The notes under the pieces are model-generated. The model searched no databases. It was not told the origin of the DNA and worked only from the letters and a program-made list of their open reading frames with translations. From positions 1 to 50,045 of the forward strand of contig CANGDZ010000018.1 in assembly GCA_947452785.1 (NCBI GenBank): 50,045 nucleotides of DNA, written 5' to 3'. Within the stretch, counting starts at the first letter, position 1. Each line of letters opens with the position of its first letter. The DNA comes from Comamonadaceae bacterium (GTDB taxonomy: Bacteria > Pseudomonadota > Gammaproteobacteria > Burkholderiales > Burkholderiaceae_C). The position numbers were made by a program, and so were the translations under genes. Shown here in pieces: positions 27,217-36,309 of this stretch.

Positions 27217-28251
27217 TTACTTCTTGCGGGCTGCCACGGCTTCTTCTGCCTCTTTCACCAAAGCGGGGCCAACCGTGTTTTTCCATTTGTCATACACAGG
27301 ACGAGTCACTTTGACAAAGGCTTCGCGCTCTTCGGCACTCAAGGAGGTGACCGTCACGCCCATGGCAGCGATGTCTTTGAGCACGGGCTTGTCCGCCTCG
27401 ACCAAGCCTTTGCGGGCAATGGCGATTTCAGCTTTACCGGCATCAAAGGCGGCCTGCTTGACGATGGCTTGGTCCGCCGGCGTCCATGAGGCCCAAATGT
27501 CCTTGTTGACCACAAAGATCAATGGGTCGGCCACATAGCCCCAAGTGGTCACAAACTTCTGTCCCACGGTGTGCATCTTGAGCACGGTAAACAGGAACAA
27601 GGGGTTTTCTTGGCCATCCACCGCGCCGCTGGACAGCGCCGGTTGGGCATCGGCCCAGCTCATTTGCGTGGGGTTGGCGCCCATGGCGGTGAACATGTCC
27701 GAGTAAATGGGCGAGCCCACAACACGGATTTTCATGCCTTTCAAATCAGCCGGTGACTTGATGGAACGCTTGGAGTTGGTCAACTCGCGAAAACCGTTTT
27801 CGCCCCAAGCCAAAGGCACGACGCCGGCTTTGTCCAGGGTGGTGAAAATTTTCTTACCGACCCCGCCTTGCGTCAACGCATCGATGGCGGCGTAATCCGG
27901 CATCAAAAAAGGCAGGGAAAACAAGTTCAATTCTTTGACCTGGGGCGACCAGTTGATGGTCGAGCCCACGGCCATGTCGATCACGCCTTGACGCAAGGCG
28001 CTGAACTCGCGCGTTTGGTCACCTTGAATCAACGACACACCGGGGTACAGCTTGATGCTGATGCGCCCTTGAGTGCGTTCCTTGACCATATCGGCCCACA
28101 TCTTGCCGGCTTGGCCCCAAGGCGTGGGCGGACCCAAGACGAGCGACATGCGGTACTCGGACTTGTACTCGGCGGCCACAGCCGGTGCAGTGAAAGCGCT
28201 CACGCTGGCGGCCAGGGCCAACAGGCTGAGCAAATGACGACGAAGTTTCAT
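27217..28251 (-). CDS. dctP: TRAP transporter solute receptor (DctP family)
   Basis: A 344-residue periplasmic receptor with signal peptide ending AVAAEYK. DctP blocks include VKERTQGRISIKLYPGVSL, DLKGMKIRVVGSPIYSDMF with the carboxylate-binding arginine, and VDGQENPLFLF. It follows the large permease gene by 27 bases. TRAP systems use sodium gradients to take up organic acids. The SMP-30 neighbour hints at a sugar acid. Confidence 0.88.
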   Translation of the reverse strand: MKLRRHLLSLLALAASVSAFTAPAVAAEYKSEYRMSLVLGPPTPWGQAGKMWADMVKERTQGRISIKLYPGVSLIQGDQTREFSALRQGVIDMAVGSTINWSPQVKELNLFSLPFLMPDYAAIDALTQGGVGKKIFTTLDKAGVVPLAWGENGFRELTNSKRSIKSPADLKGMKIRVVGSPIYSDMFTAMGANPTQMSWADAQPALSSGAVDGQENPLFLFTVLKMHTVGQKFVTTWGYVADPLIFVVNKDIWASWTPADQAIVKQAAFDAGKAEIAIARKGLVEADKPVLKDIAAMGVTVTSLSAEEREAFVKVTRPVYDKWKNTVGPALVKEAEEAVAARKK

Positions 28252-28278
28252 GTGTGTCCTTTTAGAAAAATTTCAAAA

Positions 28279-29577
28279 TCAATAACCCAAATAACGCGGC
28301 AACCACAAAGCCAGTTCTGGCCACGCAATCACCGCGAGCATGACCAGGAACATCGAGAACAGCATCCAGCCGACCCAGCGCACGGTTTCTTCCATGCGCA
28401 CACCGGCAATACGGCAAGACACCATCAGGTTCACCGCCAAAGGCGGGGTGAACTGACCCAAGGCGACCTTGAGCGTCAAGATCACGCCAAACCAGACGGG
28501 GTCCCATTTGTAAAACTGCACGATGGGCCACAAGAGCGGCACAAAAATCAAAAAGATCGACACGCCATCGAGGAACATGCCCACCGTGATCAGCAGCAAA
28601 ATCAGCAGCGCCAGCACCCCATATTCGCCCAACCCCGAGTTGACGATGGCAGTGGTGACCGGATCGATCACGCCCAAGGTCGACAACGAGAAAGCAAAAA
28701 TACCGGCCAGTGACACCACCAGCAAAATCACCGCCGACAACTCACCCGACTCGCGCAAGATCACAAACAAATCACGGACATGGATGGTGCGGTAAATGAC
28801 CATGCCCACGAACAAACCATAAAACACCGCCACCACGGCGGCTTCGGTCGGTGTGAACCAACCGGCCCGCATACCGCCCAAAATCAAGATCGGCGCGGCC
28901 AAGCCCCAAGTGGCTTCTTTGAAACTTTGCCAAAATTCAGGACGCGGCAAGCTGGCTTCGTACGCACCCATTTTGTGCTTACGGGCCATCCACACGGTCG
29001 GCACGATCAGGGCCAGACCGGCCAAAATGCCAGGAATCATGCCGGCCGCAAACAGCGCTGGCACGGAAGCGCCAGGCACCAACACCGAATACACGATGAA
29101 GGCCACCGAAGGCGGAATCAAAATATCGGTCGCAGCAGCCGCACCCACCACACTGGCCGAAAACGCCGCCGGGTAGCCCGCACGCGACATGGCGGTGATC
29201 ATCACTGCGCCCACGGCGGCGGCGTTGGCCGGACCGGAGCCTGAGATGCCGCCCAAAAACATGGCCACCACAATCGCCACCAAGGGCAACATGCCGGGGC
29301 CGCGGCCGACGATGGCGACGGCAAAGTTCACCAACCGCAGCGCCACGCCTGAGCGGTCAAAGATGGAGCCCACCAGCACAAACATGGGAATGGCCAGCAA
29401 AGGGTACTTGCCCAAGCCGGCGTAGAAGTTTTGCGGCACGGCCAGCAGGCCAAACCACTGCGCATCCGAGTTGGCCAAGGCAATACAAGCGGCACCGGCC
29501 AAACCTAAAGCCGCGCCGATGGGCACGCCCAGCAGCATCATGACGAGGAAAGCGACAAACAAAAGCGTCGGAATCAT
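28279..29577 (-). CDS. dctM: TRAP transporter large permease (DctM family)
   Basis: The 432 residues make a 12-helix permease of the Na+-coupled DctM type. The N-terminus MIPTLLFVAFLVMMLLGVPI and the internal SGSGPANAAAVGAVMITAM are family hallmarks. ATG 29577 is preferred over a longer frame because it overlaps the dctQ stop by 4 bases. It acts in the inner membrane with DctQ and DctP. Confidence 0.9.
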   Translation of the reverse strand: MIPTLLFVAFLVMMLLGVPIGAALGLAGAACIALANSDAQWFGLLAVPQNFYAGLGKYPLLAIPMFVLVGSIFDRSGVALRLVNFAVAIVGRGPGMLPLVAIVVAMFLGGISGSGPANAAAVGAVMITAMSRAGYPAAFSASVVGAAAATDILIPPSVAFIVYSVLVPGASVPALFAAGMIPGILAGLALIVPTVWMARKHKMGAYEASLPRPEFWQSFKEATWGLAAPILILGGMRAGWFTPTEAAVVAVFYGLFVGMVIYRTIHVRDLFVILRESGELSAVILLVVSLAGIFAFSLSTLGVIDPVTTAIVNSGLGEYGVLALLILLLITVGMFLDGVSIFLIFVPLLWPIVQFYKWDPVWFGVILTLKVALGQFTPPLAVNLMVSCRIAGVRMEETVRWVGWMLFSMFLVMLAVIAWPELALWLPRYLGY

Positions 29578-30107
29578 GCTTGACGCCCTCGGCGAATGAA
29601 CAGCCCCATGGCACGACCGGCAATGGCCACCGACATCACCGGCAACCACACCGTGTACCACCACTGAGGCACGCCAATGCCGGGCGACGTTTCGCCAAAC
29701 CGATAGTCGTCCCACACCACGCGGGCACTTAAAACCGCAATCAACGCAAACAGCACGAACACCATCAGCGCGCCAAAGCGGGCCAAGGCGCGTTGGCGTT
29801 TTTCGGATCCACTGTCGGCAAAATATTCAATGCGGATTTGCCGGTTGCGCGCCACCGAGGCGGAGCCGGCGACCAAGGACAAGACGATCATCAGGAACAC
29901 AGAGAACTCTTCCGTCCAAGCGAACGATTGGTCGGTGAAATAGCGCACCAGCACGTTGGCAAAGGTGATCAGGGAGAGCAAACCCATGACCACGACGGTC
30001 AACCAGTCTTCAATTTTCAAAGGAATGCGCGCGCCCTCATCGTCTTCAACAGCAAGGGACTCGGCAAGGGACTCGGCAACTGAGGCGGGATCGTGGGGTT
30101 GTGACAT
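29574..30107 (-). CDS. dctQ: TRAP transporter small permease (DctQ family)
   Basis: A 177-residue protein with four helices. IEDWLTVVVMGLLSLITFAN opens the domain, RYFTDQSFAWTEEFSVFL is the DctQ signature, and VARNRQIRIEYFAD follows. The first 30 residues are acidic and soluble. ATG 30107 is chosen; the longer frame reading into the terminator is unlikely. First gene of the dctQMP-SMP30 unit. Confidence 0.88.
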   Translation of the reverse strand: MSQPHDPASVAESLAESLAVEDDEGARIPLKIEDWLTVVVMGLLSLITFANVLVRYFTDQSFAWTEEFSVFLMIVLSLVAGSASVARNRQIRIEYFADSGSEKRQRALARFGALMVFVLFALIAVLSARVVWDDYRFGETSPGIGVPQWWYTVWLPVMSVAIAGRAMGLFIRRGRQA

Positions 30108-30156
30108 GGGCGACCAAAGCAATCTGCAACGTTTCACTTTAACATGCGGGCCCAAC

Positions 30157-30188
30157 AAAAAAGCCCGCGCACTTGCGTGCAGCGGGCT
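30157..30188 (-). terminator. Rho-independent terminator after amtB
   Basis: Read on the minus strand, AGCCCGC pairs with GCGGGCT, with an extra GCAC/GTGC inner stem, and is followed by a T tract. It lies 46 bases beyond the amtB stop and separates the nitrogen cluster from dctQ. Confidence 0.85.
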
Positions 30189-30233
30189 GAAGGGAGTGGT
30201 GGCGTTCAAGCCACCTTTGCAAGGAGAAAGGGA

Positions 30234-31772
30234 TTACCCGTGGTACGCGGTCTCACCGTGTGAGGAGATGTCCAAGCCTTCGCGCTCTTCTTCTTCCGTG
30301 ACACGCAGACCAATGGTCAAGTCCACCAGCTTGAAAGAAACCAAAGACACTACACCTGACCACACGATGGTGACCATGATGGCTTTGGCCTGGATCCACA
30401 CTTGAGAAGCGATGGAGAAATCTGCCGAAGTGATCATGGTGGCTGTGACCCAGTCACCCATGGCGCTAGGGCCGCCCAGGCTAGGCGAGCTGAACACGCC
30501 GGTCAGCAAGGCGCCGACGATACCGCCCACGCCGTGCACACCGAACACGTCCAAGGAGTCGTCTGCGCCCAGCATTTTCTTCAGGCCGTTCACACCCCAC
30601 AAGCAAGCGAAACCAGCGATCAAACCAATGATCAAGCCACCACCGATGCCCACGTTGCCCGCTGCTGGCGTGATCGCCACCAGACCGGCCACAGCACCCG
30701 AAGCAGCGCCCAGCATCGAAGCCTTGCCACGCATCAGCGCTTCACCCACACACCAAGACAACACAGCGGCTGCCGTTGCGAGCAAGGTGTTAGCGAAAGC
30801 CAGTGCAGCGAAACCGTTGGCTTCCAGCGCAGAGCCTGCGTTGAAACCGAACCAACCCACCCACAACAACGAGGCACCGACCATGGTCAATGTCAGGCTG
30901 TGCGGCGCCATGGCTTCACGGCCGTAACCCACGCGCTTGCCGACCATGAAAGCACCCACCAAGCCAGCCACAGCGGCGTTGATGTGCACCACGGTACCGC
31001 CAGCGAAATCGAGCGCGCCCCACTGCCAGATCAGACCGGCTTTGCTGTTCATTTCGTCGACCACTTCTTTGGCCGAGTAAGCGTCAGGACCCATCCAGAA
31101 CCAAACCATGTGCGCAATCGGCAAATAGCTGAAGGTGAACCACAGGACCATGAACATCAACACCGCAGAGAACTTGATGCGCTCGGCAAAGGCGCCGACG
31201 ATCAGGGCGCAGGTGATGCCTGCAAAGGTGGCTTGGAAACCGGCGAACGTCAGTTCAGGAATCACAACGCCTTTGCTGAAGGTGGCTGCATTGGCAAACG
31301 TGCCTGCGGCGTTATCCCAGATGCCCTTCATGAACAGGCGATCCAGACCACCGAAATAGGCGTTGCCTTCGGTGAAAGCCAGGCTGTAGCCGTAGATGAA
31401 CCACAAGACCGTGATCAACGAGAAGGTGACCATGACTTGCATCAGCACAGACAGCATGTTCTTGCTGCGGACCAAGCCGCCGTAGAACAAGGCCAAGCCA
31501 GGAACGACCATCAAAATCACCAAGATGGTGGAGACCATCATCCAGGCCGTGTCGCCCTTGTTAGGCACCAACACAGGTGCAGCTTCGGCCGGAGCGGCAG
31601 CTGCCGCAGCAGGCGCGCCAGCGGCGGCAGGGGCTGCTGCAGCGGGCGCCGCGTCAGCTTTGGCTTCGGTCGCAGCCGGCGCCGCAGCGGCAGCAGGCGC
31701 GTCGGCGCTGAAGGCAGGCGCTGCAGCCAAGAGGCTGAAGCCCAACGCCAAGGAGGCAAGAAACTTTTTCAT
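30234..31772 (-). CDS. amtB: Ammonium transporter AmtB with Ala/Pro-rich N-terminal extension
   Basis: Conducts ammonium across the inner membrane and is gated by GlnK. A signal peptide ends near residue 22 (AFSAD). An Ala/Pro-rich stretch to about residue 65 precedes the Amt fold starting at KGDTAWMMVSTILVILMVVP. Amt signatures are LALFYGGLVRSKNML, FAGGTVVHINAAVAGLVGAF, FGVHGVGGIVGALLTGVF and HSLTLTMVGASLLWVGWFGF. The length of 512 residues is longer than E. coli AmtB (428) mainly because of the extension. It lies 26 bases downstream of glnK. Confidence 0.95.
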   Translation of the reverse strand: MKKFLASLALGFSLLAAAPAFSADAPAAAAAPAATEAKADAAPAAAAPAAAGAPAAAAAAPAEAAPVLVPNKGDTAWMMVSTILVILMVVPGLALFYGGLVRSKNMLSVLMQVMVTFSLITVLWFIYGYSLAFTEGNAYFGGLDRLFMKGIWDNAAGTFANAATFSKGVVIPELTFAGFQATFAGITCALIVGAFAERIKFSAVLMFMVLWFTFSYLPIAHMVWFWMGPDAYSAKEVVDEMNSKAGLIWQWGALDFAGGTVVHINAAVAGLVGAFMVGKRVGYGREAMAPHSLTLTMVGASLLWVGWFGFNAGSALEANGFAALAFANTLLATAAAVLSWCVGEALMRGKASMLGAASGAVAGLVAITPAAGNVGIGGGLIIGLIAGFACLWGVNGLKKMLGADDSLDVFGVHGVGGIVGALLTGVFSSPSLGGPSAMGDWVTATMITSADFSIASQVWIQAKAIMVTIVWSGVVSLVSFKLVDLTIGLRVTEEEEREGLDISSHGETAYHG

Positions 31773-31798
31773 TTGAAACTCTCTTTCGGTTGTGTGGT

Positions 31799-32161
<363 letters not shown>

Positions 32162-32166
32162 CTAAA

Positions 32167-32925
32167 TCAGAAGGTGTATTTCACGCCAACCACCAAGCCC
32201 GCATCGCCAGTGGCTTTGCCTGCAGGGGTGTAGTAAAAAGATTTTTTGGCATTGGTGCCGATGAGTGCAGCTGAAGCGCTCAAGCCATTGCCCAGGTCTT
32301 TACCCAAAGTCAAGGCATAGTCGGTGTAAGTGCCATCAGGTGTCTTGGCAATGTTCTGGTAACCCAGGTGCGGTGTCAAAGAGTAACCTTCGCCCAGATC
32401 CAAAGCTGCGCTCAGATCGAGGTAGTAGCTGCCCTTGCTGTCTTTGTTGCCGAACAAGTTAGAAGTTGCGTAAGAATATTTGGCAGTGAACACGCCCATC
32501 GTGGCAGCACCGTAAATCTCATTGGTGTTGGCATCAGCAAAGCCTGTCACCTTGCCCAAGGAATTACCTTGGTACTGGTAACGCAAGAAGCCGACGTCGT
32601 AAGCCACATCACCAACGGCGCCTTTGTAGCCACCGTAGAGGTCAATTTCAACGTTGCCATCTTTAGCGCCCGCATCTTGAATCCACTTGATGGTGGAACC
32701 CCAAGCACCCACATAAAAACCGCTCTTGTCGGAGTAGTCCGCACCACCTTGCAGTGCTGGATTCAAACGGCTTTGCGAAATACCGCGGTAACGGTAGTCA
32801 GACACACCGCCCACGTTGAAGGCCAATGTGCTTTCTGGCTCAGCAGGTGCGGCCGTTTGGGCCATGGCGCTTGCAGCAGCACCCAATGTCAAAGCAACCA
32901 AAATAGGGGTAACGATTTTTTTCAT
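32167..32925 (-). CDS. TorF-family putative porin (Gcw_chp)
   Basis: A 252-residue outer-membrane beta-barrel with signal peptide ending AMAQT. The mature protein starts with the family motif FNVGGVSDYRYRGISQS and ends with VVGVKYTF, whose terminal aromatic is typical of barrel proteins. It is the first gene of the torF-glnK-amtB unit, so it may admit nitrogen compounds through the outer membrane. A sigma-54-like promoter lies just upstream. The substrate is not known. Confidence 0.85.
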   Translation of the reverse strand: MKKIVTPILVALTLGAAASAMAQTAAPAEPESTLAFNVGGVSDYRYRGISQSRLNPALQGGADYSDKSGFYVGAWGSTIKWIQDAGAKDGNVEIDLYGGYKGAVGDVAYDVGFLRYQYQGNSLGKVTGFADANTNEIYGAATMGVFTAKYSYATSNLFGNKDSKGSYYLDLSAALDLGEGYSLTPHLGYQNIAKTPDGTYTDYALTLGKDLGNGLSASAALIGTNAKKSFYYTPAGKATGDAGLVVGVKYTF

Positions 32926-32967
32926 AAGGACTCCTGGACAAAAAATAATGAAAGGACGATGACATCA

Positions 32968-32984
32968 AGCATGGAGCATGCCAA
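32968..32984 (-). promoter_or_regulatory. Sigma-54 promoter candidate for torF-glnK-amtB
   Basis: On the minus strand the site reads TTGGCATGCTCCATGCT, with GG and GC separated by ten bases as required for sigma-54. It matches most of TGGCACG-N4-TTGCW. The predicted start of transcription is about 32 bases before the torF ATG. Confidence 0.6.
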
Positions 32985-33111
32985 GGTTCGCTCTTTATCG
33001 GTGCCAACCCCCTATAAGCGTAAATACTGCGTTCTTTTTTCTTCTTTTTATGATCCGATAAAAATTGACGTGCAGATGTTTGTCATTTTGAGCGGCGTGG
33101 CCGTCAAAAAA

Positions 33112-33128
33112 CGCACAGGTATGGTGCA
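33112..33128. promoter_or_regulatory. NtrC-binding-site candidate (enhancer for torF-glnK-amtB)
   Basis: The site CGCACAGGTATGGTGCA has the GCAC-N7-GTGC geometry of NtrC sites, with one arm (TGGTGCA) perfect. It is about 130-140 bases upstream of the sigma-54 promoter, a normal enhancer distance. It also lies just before the comM remnant start. Confidence 0.45.
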
Positions 33129-33138
33129 AGGAAGGGGG

Positions 33139-33953
33139 ATGAGTCTTTCTTTGGTGCAAAGCGGGCTTTGGTGGGTCTGCAGGCCCCTGCCGTCACTGTC
33201 GACTTGCATTTGACCAATGGCTTGTCCAGCTTCACTTTGGTCGGCCTGGCCAATGTGGAAGTGAAGGAAGCCCGCGATCGGGTGCGCAGCGCCTTGCAAA
33301 ACGCGGGACTGGAGTTTCCCCACATTAAACGCATCACCGTGAACTTGGCCTCAGCCGACCCGCCCAAGGACTCGGGCCGGTTTGATTTGACCATTGCCAT
33401 GGGCAAATTGGCGGCCAGTGGCCAGGTTGACGAGGCCCAGCTGGCGGGGTTTGAGTTTGCAGGCGAATTGTCTTTGTCTGGCGAATTGCATCCAGTGCGC
33501 GGCGCCCTGGCCATGAGCCTGGCACTTCGCCAGTTGAAGGTCCGCACCAAATTAGTGCGATCGTCCAGCAGCGCCGATGAAGCCGCCTTGGTGCACGACG
33601 CGCACATTTACCGCGCCCGGCATTTGCTGGACGTGGTGCAGCAGTTTTTGCCGGGGGAGTCCACCGAAGCCATTCGCCTGCGCAGCAGCGCTGCGCGTGA
33701 ACGCGCCTTGGCGCGCCAAGGCTGCACCAACCAGGCGCTGCAAGGCCAAGCGATTGACGCGCATATGGGCCTGGACAGCACAGCCATCACGTTCTTGAAC
33801 AAGGTGGCCACGCAGCTAGGCTGGAGCGGGCGTAGCACCCACCGCACGCTGAAAGTGGCGCGCACCATTGCCGACTTGGCCGGCAGCGCCAGCACGCAAA
33901 CCGCCCATGTGGCCGAGGCGGTACAGTACCGCCGGGCCTTGCAGGCGACATGA
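33139..33953 (+). pseudogene. comM: comM/yifB (Mg-chelatase-like) remnant lacking the AAA+ module, with N-terminal frameshift
   Basis: ComM is a hexameric helicase for branch migration in natural transformation, normally about 500 residues. From ATG 33139 (behind GAAGGGGG) the frame gives MSLSLVQS, then shifts. One missing base near 33162 puts the rest, VGLQAPAVTVDLHLTNGLSS onward, in another frame. The ring-domain N-terminus (SSFTLVGLANVEVKEARDRV, DSGRFDLTIAMGKLAASGQ) ends at RARHLLDVVQQFLPGE. It is joined in frame to the C-terminal domain (RERALARQGCTNQALQGQ, THRTLKVARTIADLAGS). Walker A, Walker B and all ATPase motifs are absent, a loss of roughly 250-300 residues. It is either a pseudogene or an expressed ATPase-less fragment from TTG 33168. 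Confidence 0.85.
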
Positions 33954-33983
33954 GGTCGCGCAGGGTCACCCGATAATCGGTCG

Positions 33984-35216
33984 ATGTCTTTTTCTTTCGG
34001 GTCTTTCTCGCCCTCTCACCGCACACCCTCGCTGAGTTCGTTCTCGGGCTGGTTGTCTTTGGGGCAGCTGATCACCTGGGGCAGCGTGTTTTACACCTTT
34101 GCGCTGCTGGCGCATCCGATCGAGCTGGCGCTGGGCTTGTCGCGCGCCGAGTCGTCGTTTGCCTTCAGCCTGGCTTTGCTGTGCGAAGGCCTGATGGCGT
34201 TTTTTGTTGGTCGCTGGATCGACGCTGGTCATGAACGCCGGGTGATGACCGGCGGCTCCATCATCGTGGGCCTGGGCTTGTTGGCGCACAGCCAAATCCA
34301 CAGTTTGCTTGAGTTCTACTTGGTCTGGGCCTGGCTGGGGCTCGGCCTTTCGGCCACCTTGTACACACCGGCCTTTGCCGTGGTGACGCGGCGCTTTCCC
34401 AATGACTTTCGCCGCGGCATCATCATGCTGACTTTTTTGGGCGGTCTGGCCAGCACGGTGTTCATTCCGCTGTCGTCCTGGCTGATCGACAGCTGGGGCT
34501 GGCGCGAGGCCTTGGTGGCGTTGGGCTTGATGCAACTGCTTGTGTGCGCGCCCTTGCATGCGCTGCTGCTGCGCGGTGCGCATCGTGCAAGGCACCACAG
34601 CGTAGCGCAGACCGGCGCAGCCACGGTGTCGGTGCGGGAGTTTTTAAAACAATCGCCTTTTTGGTTGCTGTCGCTGTTCATGATTTTGATGATGATGGTC
34701 ACCTCGGCCCTGCCGGTGCACCTGGTGAACTTGCTGCGCGAGTCAGGCTTACCGCCGGCTTGGGTCTTGGCAATCCCTGCGTCAATCGGCGTGATTCAAG
34801 TGGTGGGGCGGTGGCTGCTGTTCATGTTTGAGCGGCATCTGGACGTGCACGCCGCCAACCGCTGGATTCCGGTGTTGATTCCGCTGGGCCTGTGCGCCCT
34901 GGTGTTCGGCGGCGTCACCGCCCTGCCCGCTTTGTTGTTTGTGCTGCTGTTTGGTTTGGGCAATGGCTTGAACACCATCGTCAAAGGCACGGCCTTTGCC
35001 CAGTACGTGAGCCGTGACCATGTGGGACAACTCAATGGCCTGCTCGGCGTGCCCATCGCCTTGGCCCGTGCTGCCGCGCCTTGGGCGCTGGGCCTGTTGT
35101 GGAGCGCCGATGGCGGCTATGCAGTGGGGCTGCGCTGGGTGCTGCTGTGCAGCCTGCTCAGCGTGGTGGCTTTGTGGCTGGCACAAGCCCGGGCTTTGCG
35201 CTTGCAGGCGCGTTAG
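33984..35216 (+). CDS. MFS transporter
   Basis: A 410-residue carrier with twelve helices in two halves, split by a basic loop around residues 195-215. ALLCEGLMAFFVGRWIDAGH is the loop 2-3 MFS motif region. It resembles the oxalate/formate-type or YbfB-like MFS branch, but the substrate is unclear. It begins 30 bases after the comM remnant and overlaps the dehydratase gene at its 3' end by 59 bases in convergent orientation. Confidence 0.85.
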   Translation: MSFSFGSFSPSHRTPSLSSFSGWLSLGQLITWGSVFYTFALLAHPIELALGLSRAESSFAFSLALLCEGLMAFFVGRWIDAGHERRVMTGGSIIVGLGLLAHSQIHSLLEFYLVWAWLGLGLSATLYTPAFAVVTRRFPNDFRRGIIMLTFLGGLASTVFIPLSSWLIDSWGWREALVALGLMQLLVCAPLHALLLRGAHRARHHSVAQTGAATVSVREFLKQSPFWLLSLFMILMMMVTSALPVHLVNLLRESGLPPAWVLAIPASIGVIQVVGRWLLFMFERHLDVHAANRWIPVLIPLGLCALVFGGVTALPALLFVLLFGLGNGLNTIVKGTAFAQYVSRDHVGQLNGLLGVPIALARAAAPWALGLLWSADGGYAVGLRWVLLCSLLSVVALWLAQARALRLQAR

Positions 35217-36234
35217 GGCTCAGTGGGCCTTGTACCTTGACCCCTGTCTCAGCGGCGGCGCTTGGCAGAGGATCACTGAGCAACTGCGCAAAGCGCGCCA
35301 AGTCCACATTGCCGCCACTGATGATCACGCCCACGCGCTGGCCTTGCAGTTGCGGCGCAGCTTGCACCACGGCAGCCAGCGACAGGCACCCTGTGGGTTC
35401 GACCACCATCTTCATGCGCTCGGCGTAAAAACGCATGGTCTCGATCAGTTGTGCATCGGTCACAGTATGGATGTCCGCCACTTGGCGGCGAATGATCTCA
35501 AAAGTGAGCCCGCCCACCATCGGCGTTTGTGCGCCATCGGCAATGGTTTGGGGCGTGGCAATGCGCACCCGCTCACCCCGGCGCAGCGACTGCTGCACAT
35601 CGTTACCCGCTTCGGGCTCCACGCCAAACACTTGGCAATGCGGCGCACGCGCCTGGGCCGAGAGCAAACAACCGCTGAGTAACCCGCCGCCGCCTAAACA
35701 CACGAACAGGCTGTCCAGATCGCCCACCTCGTCAAACAACTCGAGCGCCGCCGTGCCTTGGCCGCACAGCACATCGGCATGGTCAAACGGCGGGATGAAG
35801 GTCATGCCGCGCTCGGCGGCCAGGCCTTGGGCCATCGCCATCGCGTCTTCGCTGTAACGGTCATAGCCGACGATCTGCGCGCCATAGCCGCGCGTGGCCG
35901 CGAGCTTGGCGGGCGAGGCGTCGTGCGGCATGACGAGGGTGGCCGGCATGCTCAAGATTTGCGCCGACAAGGCGATGGCCTGGGCGTGGTTGCCGGACGA
36001 ATAGGCCACCACACCAGCCTGGCGCTGCGCCGGGGTAAAGCAAGACAGGGCGTTGAAGCCACCGCGAAATTTGAAAGCGCCCATGCGCTGAAAGTTTTCG
36101 CATTTGAAAAAAACCTGCAGCCCCAAGCGCGCATTCAGGCTGCGCGATTGCAGCACTGGCGTACGGTGGGCGTGGCCTTGCAGGCGCTGAGCAGCGGCGA
36201 GCACGCCGTCAAAGTTTGGCAAATTTTCAGGCAT
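35158..36234 (-). CDS. PLP-dependent threonine/serine dehydratase-like enzyme
   Basis: About 358 residues of fold-type II PLP enzyme. The PLP lysine lies in RMGAFKFRGG, the substrate loop is SSGNHAQAIA, and the phosphate-binding loop is GGGGLLSG. C-terminal residues GVIISGGNVDLARF are also typical. There is no ACT regulatory domain, so it is of the catabolic threonine ammonia-lyase or serine racemase type. ATG 36234 has GGGAG six bases upstream and is preferred over 36282. Confidence 0.87.
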   Translation of the reverse strand: MPENLPNFDGVLAAAQRLQGHAHRTPVLQSRSLNARLGLQVFFKCENFQRMGAFKFRGGFNALSCFTPAQRQAGVVAYSSGNHAQAIALSAQILSMPATLVMPHDASPAKLAATRGYGAQIVGYDRYSEDAMAMAQGLAAERGMTFIPPFDHADVLCGQGTAALELFDEVGDLDSLFVCLGGGGLLSGCLLSAQARAPHCQVFGVEPEAGNDVQQSLRRGERVRIATPQTIADGAQTPMVGGLTFEIIRRQVADIHTVTDAQLIETMRFYAERMKMVVEPTGCLSLAAVVQAAPQLQGQRVGVIISGGNVDLARFAQLLSDPLPSAAAETGVKVQGPLSPNAPASAKPGLVPATKPPR

Positions 36235-36309
36235 CCGGGGCTCCCATTCAGTCGTGGCAACAAGCGCTTTGGATTGTGGCATCAGGGCCTTGGCCCAAGC
36301 CTCGGGCGC

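Noticed and set aside
26071..27489. A 472-codon plus-strand open frame
   Set aside because: Antisense to glcE, the SMP-30 gene and dctP, all clearly coding on the minus strand.
32990..33020. A second sigma-54 site (TTGGCACC) on the minus strand near 33000
   Set aside because: No GC pair at the required 10-base spacing from GG.
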